The notes under the pieces: generated by a model
Databases searched by the model: none
What the model was told of the DNA's origin: nothing
The model's input: only the letters and a program-made list of their open reading frames with translations
NCBI GenBank assembly: GCA_030626185.1
Contig: DAOUPL010000006.1
Location: 1 to 20,155 of the forward strand
Direction: 5' to 3'
Length of the DNA: 20,155 nt
DNA from: a bacterium
Lineage (GTDB): Bacteria > Babelota > Babeliae > Babelales > Vermiphilaceae
Made by a program: the position numbers and the translations under genes
In this document: in pieces, positions 15,634 through 20,155 of the stretch
Layout: every line of letters begins with the position of its first letter
How positions within the stretch are numbered: position 1 is the first letter of the stretch

Positions 15634-16026
15634 ATGTCAAACGGAACGTTGCGCGTGATTAACGTACTTACGCATGATTTTTATGAAGATTGTCATATAA
15701 AAAGTTCGGTCAATGTGCCTTTAGATGATTTACGTGGTTACGCACAAGATCTTGATCGTGCAACGCCACTAGTAGTTTATTGTGCAAAGTATTCGTGCAG
15801 TACAAGTTCACAAGCATGGCAAATGCTCAATGAAATGGGTTTTTCTAATGTGCGTGCGTACGAAGGCGGAATTCATGAATGGTACAAGGCTGAGTTACCT
15901 GTTGATGGCGCATGCTTAAAAGATTATTTACAAGGGCCAAAAGAACAATCAAATGGTGATATTGCTGTAAAAGAAATAGATGCACAATCTTTGTACGCAG
16001 AAATGCAAAAAGCTGGATTGTTATAA
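15634..16026 (+). CDS. Rhodanese-like sulfurtransferase domain protein, cytoplasmic
   Basis: 130 residues, single rhodanese domain. It opens with RVINVLTHDFYEDCHIKSSVNVPL, the usual start of the fold, and has the active-site strand VVYC (C50). The loop after it is AKYSCSTS, so a second cysteine (C55) follows in a CxxxxCxxS pattern, unlike the classical CxxGxR loop. The fold ends with the GGIHEWYKAELPVDG block. Such domains carry sulfur as a cysteine persulfide; the partner is unknown. AAAGGAAA upstream supports the start. There is no signal peptide. A 35-residue tail follows the domain and is partly shared with the next gene, a paralogue. Confidence 0.85.
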   Translation: MSNGTLRVINVLTHDFYEDCHIKSSVNVPLDDLRGYAQDLDRATPLVVYCAKYSCSTSSQAWQMLNEMGFSNVRAYEGGIHEWYKAELPVDGACLKDYLQGPKEQSNGDIAVKEIDAQSLYAEMQKAGLL

Positions 16027-16066
16027 AATATCTTGCACACAATTGTAGATGTGATACATTTTTAGT

Positions 16067-16567
16067 ATGAAATTAATGTTACGTATAAGAAATTATTTAT
16101 CAAAATTTAGTTTTCTTGGTCTTTGTGTAATTTTATTACCAGGATGTTGGTCAACACAAGATGTCGCGCAAGATGATAAACTTGTGGTGATTAATGTGTT
16201 GGATAAATCGTTGTATGACGATTGTCACATAAAAGGATCAATTAACGTTGTTTTTGAAGATGTAGAAGATTATCTGCAGCGACGAAAAGGTGATGATATT
16301 GAATTAATTTTTTATTGCAGTAATCGTCGATGCACTGCGAGTCATCATGCGGCAAAAAAAGCAGTTGAGCTAGGTTTTTCTGATGTTTTCGTGTATGTTG
16401 ATGGTACAGCAGGTTGGTACCAAGCGGGATTACCTGTTATTGGTGGTTGTAAAAAGAAGTATTTAGAAAAGAGAATAGAAAAACATATGTCGCAAGATGA
16501 TAAAGTTGTAGAAATTTCTACTGATGATCTTGCACAAAAAATGAATATTGTTTCTTTGAAAAAATAG
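16067..16567 (+). CDS. Rhodanese-like lipoprotein, paralogue of the preceding gene
   Basis: 166 residues. The N-terminus is a lipoprotein signal (basic start, hydrophobic core, lipobox LLPGC with C27), so the domain should sit outside the cytoplasmic membrane on a lipid anchor. The rhodanese part repeats its neighbour point by point: VINVLDKSLYDDCHIKGS, active-site C84 with the second cysteine C89 in CSNRRCTAS, and WYQAGLPVIGGCKKKYL. A KVVEISTDDLAQKM tail matches the neighbour's VKEIDAQSLYAEM. This looks like tandem duplication followed by gain of an export signal. An extracytoplasmic rhodanese could act in sulfur or redox chemistry at the envelope; that is inference. Confidence 0.85.
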   Translation: MKLMLRIRNYLSKFSFLGLCVILLPGCWSTQDVAQDDKLVVINVLDKSLYDDCHIKGSINVVFEDVEDYLQRRKGDDIELIFYCSNRRCTASHHAAKKAVELGFSDVFVYVDGTAGWYQAGLPVIGGCKKKYLEKRIEKHMSQDDKVVEISTDDLAQKMNIVSLKK

Positions 16568-16583
16568 TTACTATCAAAAAATT

Positions 16584-16657
<74 letters not shown>

Positions 16658-16690
16658 CTGATTAGTTGATGTTGGTTATAAAATTTGTGT

Positions 16691-16777
16691 GCCGGGGTGG
16701 CGGAATGGTAGACGCAAAGGACTTAAAATCCTTCGAGTATTGTACTTGTGCCGGTTCGAGTCCGGCCCTCGGCACCA
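16691..16777 (+). tRNA. tRNA-Leu(UAA)
   Basis: Class II tRNA with encoded CCA. Acceptor GCCGGGG pairs with CCTCGGC (one G-T), anticodon stem AAGGA/TCCTT frames the loop CTTAAAA with TAA at 16724-16726, a long variable arm follows (CGAGTATTGTACTTG), and the T-loop is GTTCGAGTC. Probably co-transcribed with tRNA-Cys up to the terminator at 16801. Confidence 0.95.
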
Positions 16778-16780
16778 GTC

Positions 16781-16796
16781 TTCGCTCTTACGAGCT
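16781..16796 (+). repeat. 16-nt direct repeat, copy 1 (TTCGCTCTTACGAGCT)
   Basis: Exact match to 16923-16938. It begins four bases after the tRNA-Leu 3' end and contains the weak hairpin AGCTCGTAAGAGC on the opposite strand. It belongs to the repeat cluster in the gap 16778-17189. Confidence 0.6.
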
Positions 16797-16800
16797 ACGT

Positions 16801-16819
16801 CTGGCACGGCCAGTTTTTT
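16801..16819 (+). terminator. Rho-independent terminator of the tRNA pair
   Basis: GC-rich stem CTGGC/GCCAG, loop ACG, then six T's (16814-16819). Position just after tRNA-Leu fits the end of a tRNA-Cys/tRNA-Leu transcript. Confidence 0.7.
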
Positions 16820-16866
16820 AAATGACTTTATTAGAAAAAGTAATATTATTGTAAAGTTAGAAGACT

Positions 16867-16896
16867 GTCCGAGCGAAGCTGAAAGCGAAGACGGAC
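16867..16896. repeat. Palindrome-ended element, GTCCG...CGGAC
   Basis: GTCCG (16867-16871) and CGGAC (16892-16896) flank AGCGAAGCTGAAAGCGAAGA. It is markedly GC-richer than the surroundings. On the same strand it lines up with the reverse complement of the batC inserts (GTCCG, AAGC, GCGAAG, CGGA), suggesting one repeat family. This gap (16778-17189, over 400 bases) holds no gene I can support. Confidence 0.5.
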
Positions 16897-16922
16897 GGGA
16901 AAGTTAAATTTTCATTTAGTTT

Positions 16923-16938
16923 TTCGCTCTTACGAGCT
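16923..16938 (+). repeat. 16-nt direct repeat, copy 2 (TTCGCTCTTACGAGCT)
   Basis: Exact second copy of 16781-16796, 142 bases downstream, here followed by a GAAGCTTC box (16952-16959 region) like the centre of the batC inserts. Confidence 0.6.
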
Positions 16939-16984
16939 TTCTAATTCGCGTGAAGCTTCGTAGAACTTTGTCGTATAGTGAAAT

Positions 16985-17011
16985 CCTTCGAAGCCCAAAG
17001 GGCGTAGTAGG
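16985..17011. repeat. Imperfect hairpin with GCCC-AAA-GGGC core
   Basis: Perfect core GCCC (16993-16996), AAA, GGGC (17000-17003), inside longer mismatched arms CCTTCGAA and GTAGTAGG. It looks like a decayed palindromic repeat and completes the cluster. No T-run follows, so it is not a typical terminator. Confidence 0.45.
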
Positions 17012-17041
17012 AGACGGCCATTAGCTGTTGTAGCGAGCAAG

Positions 17042-17068
17042 TTTTGTTGTGATTAAATCACAACAAAA
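17042..17068. promoter_or_regulatory. Perfect 12-bp palindrome upstream of the HU gene
   Basis: TTTTGTTGTGAT (17042-17053), TAA, ATCACAACAAAA (17057-17068). It lies about 40 bases before the HU -35 box. It could be an operator or a hairpin that insulates HU from upstream transcripts; no T-run follows on either strand beyond the four bases in the arms. Confidence 0.55.
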
Positions 17069-17109
17069 TGGAAGACATTTTTTATTTTATTTTTCATCTC
17101 TATAATTGC

Positions 17110-17137
17110 TTGACAAAAATTTGCTAAAGTTTACTTT
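17110..17137 (+). promoter_or_regulatory. Probable promoter of the HU gene
   Basis: Perfect -35 TTGACA (17110-17115), with TACTTT (17132-17137) after 16 bases as a weak -10. The spacer and -10 contain AAAGT-TT-ACTTT (17126-17137), a small palindrome that could be an operator. The leader to the ATG is about 45-50 bases. Confidence 0.5.
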
Positions 17138-17189
17138 AAATTAAAGTACTGTTGTTTGCTTTACCGGAGTATGTCATCGAAGGGTCTGT

Positions 17190-17462
17190 ATGAACAAAGC
17201 AAAAGTTATTGAAATGATGGCAGAGGCAACTCGCTTGCCGAAGTCGACATGTAAGGAGTGTCTTGAAGCTTTTACATCAATCGTGAGTACGGCGTTGAAG
17301 CAAAAAAAACAAGTGTCTTTGACAGGATTTGGTACGTTTTTGACTATGGAAAGAAAAGAACGTATTGGAATAAATCCTGTAACACGTAAAAAAATGACTA
17401 TACCTGCAAAGACGGTACCGAAGTTTAAACCAAGCAAGGTACTAAAGGATATGGTCAGTTAA
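17190..17462 (+). CDS. hup: HU/IHF family DNA-binding protein
   Basis: 90 residues, the usual family size. It starts MNKAKVIEMMAEATRLPKST, the helical dimerisation part. SLTGFGTFLTMERKERIGINP follows, the signature strand and the start of the DNA-binding arm. The arm tip NPVTRKKMTIPAKTVPKFKPS carries the proline and basic residues that bend DNA in the minor groove. The NPVTRKKMTIPA arm matches HU more than IHF, but the two cannot be fully separated by eye. AAGGG eleven bases before the ATG supports the start. It stands alone between its own promoter and a strong terminator, as expected for an abundant nucleoid protein. Confidence 0.93.
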   Translation: MNKAKVIEMMAEATRLPKSTCKECLEAFTSIVSTALKQKKQVSLTGFGTFLTMERKERIGINPVTRKKMTIPAKTVPKFKPSKVLKDMVS

Positions 17463-17486
17463 CAGACATGTTCCGGCTTACAACAG

Positions 17487-17516
17487 AGGGGTATCTAACG
17501 ATGCCCCTTTTGTTTT
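17487..17516 (+). terminator. Strong Rho-independent terminator of the HU gene
   Basis: Stem AGGGGTATC/GATGCCCCT (9 bp with one G-T), loop TAAC, then TTTTGTTTT. It begins 25 bases after the HU stop codon. Confidence 0.85.
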
Positions 17517-17606
17517 GCGGTATTTTCTTGTAGCTTTTCAAAAAAGAATAATATACTAACAAGTAAATCTATATTGTTATTACATTTTGTATATGGAAGG
17601 GGTTTG

Positions 17607-18011
17607 ATGGTAAATGATCAAACAAAAGCCGCTGGCACGAATGTTCTAGAAACTATTAAAGATAGTTTACAGATTGATAAAATCTCTGAACATGTTCGTC
17701 AATCAAAAGATTCGTTGTTAGATGTTGGTCTTTATGCGTGTATCGGTTTTTTAGTCGGTTATCTTTTAAAGCGCTATAGCACGTTTATTATGTTTCTTGT
17801 GTTGTTTACTGCTGGTATTATTGCATTGCAACAAGTAGACATGCTCTTTATTTCTGTCAATTGGGATAAAGTTTATGAACTTGTTGGTATTCAGCCAGTC
17901 TTAGTAACTGGTGAGGGTATGGCAGCAATAGTTTGGGACTGGATACAATTAAATGTTTTAATTGTTGCAAGTTTAATTGTTGGTTTTTTAATTGGCTTAC
18001 GCATGGGCTAA
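17607..18011 (+). CDS. Small membrane protein, FUN14-like
   Basis: 134 residues from the ATG at 17607, preceded by the strong site GGAAGGGG; an in-frame start 11 codons earlier has none. After a polar N-terminus (about 1-40), three hydrophobic segments appear near 46-58, 63-80 and 110-132. The stretch GFLVGYLLKRYSTF, then a hydrophobic run, then QQVDMLFISVNWDKVYEL fits the FUN14 domain pattern of G-rich helix, Lys, second helix and a conserved NWDK. FUN14 proteins occur widely in bacteria without a settled role. It starts a three-gene unit with the split ATPase 12 bases downstream. The family call is tentative. Confidence 0.6.
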   Translation: MVNDQTKAAGTNVLETIKDSLQIDKISEHVRQSKDSLLDVGLYACIGFLVGYLLKRYSTFIMFLVLFTAGIIALQQVDMLFISVNWDKVYELVGIQPVLVTGEGMAAIVWDWIQLNVLIVASLIVGFLIGLRMG

Positions 18012-18023
18012 TGAGGTATACGC

Positions 18024-18587
18024 ATGAAAAAGGAACAAGAGCTCGTTTTAGCAGTAGTTAATTTTTTAACTAATCATCAGGTACTTTCTGATTATGATGC
18101 GCATGAACTATACGATATGTTTCGTGCATCAGAAAAAGAAATATTTATTGAGTTTTTAGTTGATGAGGTAATGGTTGAGCGCTCAGAGCTGCTTAATGCT
18201 TTACGGGAATTTTATAAACTTAAAGCTTTTGATGCGAACGGTTATTTTTTTGATCGTCACTTATTGCACATGTTTCCTAAAGATGTAATGTTGCGCAATT
18301 CTTTTATTCCGTTAGAACGTGATGAAAACATGTTGATTGTTGTTGCAAGTAGACCGGATAATGATGATCTTTTGGCGATTATTGGTGAGCATGTTTCGTA
18401 CGACGTGCGTTTTATAGTTGGTCTTGCGCATGATATTCATGATGCGGTAAAAGAGTTTTATGACGATGACCCAAACGTGATTATAGAAGATAAAGATTGG
18501 CAAGTTAAGCGACGCTTAGTTAAAGAAGAAAAAAATATGGAATCTTCTGTAGTTGATGTCGATGTTGATCAATTGAAAGAAGATTGA
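18024..18587 (+). CDS. N-terminal part of a GspE/PilB-type ATPase, encoded separately
   Basis: 187 residues resembling the GspE/PilB N-terminal (MshEN-type) region: a helical opening, then FYKLKAFDANGYFFDRHLLHMFPKDVMLRNSFIPL, matching the family pattern of a pass through Y/F, a P-hydrophobic helix (the usual LVP...ARKY...P), and RDENMLIVVASRPDNDDLLAII matching the typical L.VA..DP.d....d.i. In full-length enzymes this part binds cyclic di-GMP or a membrane partner and is fused to the motor domain. Here a stop at 18585-18587 ends it, after an acidic tail, 23 bases before the motor gene. It probably works with that gene product. There is no signal peptide. Confidence 0.7.
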   Translation: MKKEQELVLAVVNFLTNHQVLSDYDAHELYDMFRASEKEIFIEFLVDEVMVERSELLNALREFYKLKAFDANGYFFDRHLLHMFPKDVMLRNSFIPLERDENMLIVVASRPDNDDLLAIIGEHVSYDVRFIVGLAHDIHDAVKEFYDDDPNVIIEDKDWQVKRRLVKEEKNMESSVVDVDVDQLKED

Positions 18588-18610
18588 TCAACAGTAGTAA
18601 GGGTGAGTAG

Positions 18611-19774
18611 ATGCATGATGAACAAGTTGCCGTACGATTAGTTGATACGTTGGTGCAAAAAGCAATTGAGTGCGATGCATCTGATATTCATTTTGAACCT
18701 TTTGAGCAAAACTTACACATTCGTTTTCGTGTTGATGGTGTACTATCACCACAAGATCCGATTGTAAATACGTACGCTGATCAAATTATTATGCGTCTTA
18801 AAGTTTTGGCAGAAATCAATACTGCTGAAACTCGTGTGCCACAAGATGGCAAATTTCGTTTTTCTTATAACGATTCTTTTGTAGATGTTCGTGTTTCAAC
18901 ATTTCCGTCATTGCATGGTGAGAAAATTGTTGCACGGTTACTTAATCGTGATCAGCAAGCAATTGATCTTGATCGTCTTGGGATACAAGAAAAAAATTGT
19001 GATGCGTTAAAAAGAATAATCTCCAAACCTTACGGTCTTTTTTTAGTAACTGGTCCAACGGGATCAGGAAAAACAACAACGTTGTACGCAGCGTTGTCTC
19101 GTTTGCATACGCATGATAAAAATATTGTAACGTTAGAAGATCCAGTAGAATATGCACTTGATGGCATCACACAAGGGCAGATCAATCGCGCAACTGGTTT
19201 TACGTTTGATGTTGGTATTCGTTCTGTGTTGCGACAAGATCCCGATATTTTATTGGTGGGCGAAATTAGAGATCGTCAAACTGCACGAACCGCAATAGAA
19301 GCAGCGTTAACGGGGCATTTAGTTTTGAGCACATTGCACACCAACGATGCACCAAGTGCAATTGTGCGTTTGTTGGATATGGGCATTGAGCCATTTTTAA
19401 TCAACGCAGTTTTGTTGGGCGTGTTGGCGCAACGATTAGTACGTTTGTTGTGCGATAAATGCAAACAAGAACGTGTTTGTACAGACAAAGAACAACAATG
19501 GGCAACATCTTTTGGTGTTACGCTAAAAAATGTGTATGATGCGCATGGTTGTGATGCGTGCAACAATACTGGTTATGTTGGTAGAACAGGAATTTTTGAA
19601 CTTTTATCAGTTACAGACAAATTAGCACAACTGGTTATGCATGAGAGTGATCTTGAACAATTAACGGTACAAGCGATTGCTGATGGCACACAGTTGATGG
19701 TGTGTGATGGGCTTTGTAAAGTTGCTAGTGGTCAAACGTCGTTGGCAGAGTTGTTACGCGTTGTGCGGTTGTAG
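18611..19774 (+). CDS. Type II secretion/type IV pilus assembly ATPase (GspE/PilB family), motor domains only
   Basis: 387 residues. It begins directly at the N2 domain (ASDIHFEP, VDGVLSP), then the RecA-like motor: Walker A GPTGSGKTTT (148-157), Asp box VTLEDPVEY (173-181), Walker B ILLVGEIRD (213-221), His box TGHLVLSTLHTND (234-246). A Cys4 zinc site (C281, C284, C314, C317) and the GRTGIFELL block follow, as in PilB/GspE extension ATPases. It powers assembly of a pilus or pseudopilus from the cytoplasmic side. It lacks the usual N-terminal region, which the preceding gene supplies. AAGGGTGAG before the ATG shows it is translated on its own. PilB, GspE and competence-type members cannot be separated here. 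Confidence 0.9.
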   Translation: MHDEQVAVRLVDTLVQKAIECDASDIHFEPFEQNLHIRFRVDGVLSPQDPIVNTYADQIIMRLKVLAEINTAETRVPQDGKFRFSYNDSFVDVRVSTFPSLHGEKIVARLLNRDQQAIDLDRLGIQEKNCDALKRIISKPYGLFLVTGPTGSGKTTTLYAALSRLHTHDKNIVTLEDPVEYALDGITQGQINRATGFTFDVGIRSVLRQDPDILLVGEIRDRQTARTAIEAALTGHLVLSTLHTNDAPSAIVRLLDMGIEPFLINAVLLGVLAQRLVRLLCDKCKQERVCTDKEQQWATSFGVTLKNVYDAHGCDACNNTGYVGRTGIFELLSVTDKLAQLVMHESDLEQLTVQAIADGTQLMVCDGLCKVASGQTSLAELLRVVRL

Positions 19775-19775
19775 T

Positions 19776-19808
19776 ACCTTTTGTTTTATAGTAAAAAAAA
19801 CAAAAGGT
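19776..19808 (+). terminator. 12-bp hairpin between the ATPase gene and the F-box gene
   Basis: ACCTTTTGTTTT (19776-19787) pairs perfectly with AAAACAAAAGGT (19797-19808), nine-base loop. It follows the ATPase stop by one base and may end that transcript, though only two T's follow. The right arm contains the AAAAGG ribosome binding site of the next gene, so in a read-through message it could hide that site. Confidence 0.5.
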
Positions 19809-19814
19809 TTGTGT

Positions 19815-20078
19815 ATGTCTAAAATATTAAAAATTGTTTTGTTTCAATTTTTCTTTGTAAATTTTTGTTTTGCAGCTGAAGAAAAAATAGATTTTTTTGA
19901 TCTTTTACCAGATGAAATACTCGTTTTAGTGATGGGGCACAAGTTAAGACAAATTATTAACGGTGCAGACTCTTTTCGTCATTTGCTTAAAAAAGTCCAG
20001 TTATGTTGTTTGGTTTCATCTCGTTTTAATATAGCTAACTTCACTAAGAAGCGCACAGATTTCCCAAAATTTCTATAG
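19815..20078 (+). CDS. Exported F-box protein, 3' end replaced by an insertion sequence
   Basis: 87 residues from the ATG at 19815, preceded by AAAAGG. A signal peptide (MSKILKIVLFQFFFVNFCFA, cleavage near residue 20) is followed by an F-box-like motif at about 27-70: FFDLLPDEILVLVM, then a helix ending VQLCCLVSSRFN. F-box motifs bind eukaryotic Skp1 in ubiquitin ligases, so an exported one suggests a host-directed effector. From residue 72 the frame runs through bases shared with the left window edge and antisense to a transposase, so the last 16 residues come from the insertion sequence. Substrate-binding repeats that normally follow the F-box are missing. It is probably a truncated, non-functional gene. 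Confidence 0.65.
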   Translation: MSKILKIVLFQFFFVNFCFAAEEKIDFFDLLPDEILVLVMGHKLRQIINGADSFRHLLKKVQLCCLVSSRFNIANFTKKRTDFPKFL

Positions 20079-20155
20079 AAGATTTGTAAAAATCTTTTGA
20101 CACAGAAGACGCTTTTCGAATTAAATGTTTAATGCTACTCCAAAAGTGTTCAATA
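20028..20155 (-). mobile_element. IS630-like insertion sequence, right copy (partial)
   Basis: Bases 20028-20073 are the exact inverted copy of 1-46. The element continues past the window edge and carries the transposase 3' end on the minus strand. Its end cuts into the F-box gene. The boundary probably lies at the TATA around 20029-20033, because IS630 elements duplicate a TA target; this is inferred. Confidence 0.6.
20044..20155 (-). CDS. IS630-like transposase, C-terminal part (partial at window edge)
   Basis: The minus strand is open from the right edge (first full codon 20154-20152) to a TAG at 20046-20044, 36 residues. It begins IEHFWSSIKHLIRKAS and ends EILGNLCAS. IEHFW after a proline-rich lead is the hallmark of the last catalytic region in IS630/Tc1-type DDE transposases, where the E is the third catalytic acid, followed by a basic helix as here. 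Other frames of this stretch are closed. The identification rests on a short piece, so family level only. Confidence 0.6.
   Translation of the reverse strand, partial: IEHFWSSIKHLIRKASSVSKDFYKSSIEILGNLCAS

Noticed and set aside
16689..16907. 72-residue plus-strand frame
   Set aside because: It runs through the whole of tRNA-Leu, its terminator and the repeat cluster.
18585..18613. Frameshift or sequencing error joining the two ATPase genes
   Set aside because: The downstream gene has its own good ribosome binding site, a stop directly before its ATG, and begins at a domain border; no single shift gives a sensible joined protein.
20079..20098. Hairpin AAGATTT-GTAA-AAATCTT followed by T's as a terminator of the F-box gene
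   Set aside because: It lies inside the transposase coding sequence of the right-hand insertion sequence and is a short AT-only stem, so chance is likelier.

Overview
The window is AT-rich bacterial DNA with a standard genetic code (TGA is used as a stop). It carries a complete batABCDE operon, single-copy housekeeping genes (topA, plsC, lepB, an HU gene, two tRNAs), several small secreted or membrane proteins without recognisable relatives, and an F-box protein with a signal peptide. F-box motifs on exported bacterial proteins are typical of bacteria living inside protists. With the type IV pilus-type ATPase and the short secreted proteins, this suggests an intracellular bacterium such as a member of Candidatus Dependentiae (TM6/Babeliales). 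That placement is an inference from gene content only.

Layout. Both edges lie inside inverted copies of one repeat that reads as the 3' end of an IS630-like transposase gene (1-46 and 20028-20155). Next come a small secreted protein (182-487) and topA on the minus strand (497-2779). Three multi-pass membrane proteins follow (3053-5991); the second and third are a tandem duplication that includes promoter and operator. A PlsC-type acyltransferase follows at 6010-6744. The minus-strand stretch 7904-6762 looks like a decayed toxin-immunity locus: a secreted protein whose tail matches the immunity protein, a start-less fragment of a bacterial EndoU nuclease domain, and an intact immunity-like gene. 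A 43-nt interrupted palindrome precedes the bat operon (8142-13812), whose five genes overlap or are translationally coupled. Then come a secreted/membrane coiled-coil protein, lepB, two related rhodanese-fold genes (the second a lipoprotein), tRNA-Cys(GCA) and tRNA-Leu(UAA). A repeat-rich gap of about 400 bases leads to the HU gene, and then to a short operon of a FUN14-like membrane protein and a pilus/secretion ATPase split into two genes. The final F-box gene runs into the right-hand IS.

How the genes fit together. BatA and BatB (VWA domains), BatC and BatE (TPR) and BatD (large exported protein) should form one envelope complex. LepB would process the many exported proteins seen here. 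The split ATPase belongs to a pilus, competence or type II secretion machine encoded elsewhere. The most interesting parts are the EndoU/immunity remnant with its chimeric neighbour, the palindromic repeat-like inserts in the batC reading frame, the duplicated membrane proteins with conserved ends and a divergent core, and the IS-truncated F-box effector.
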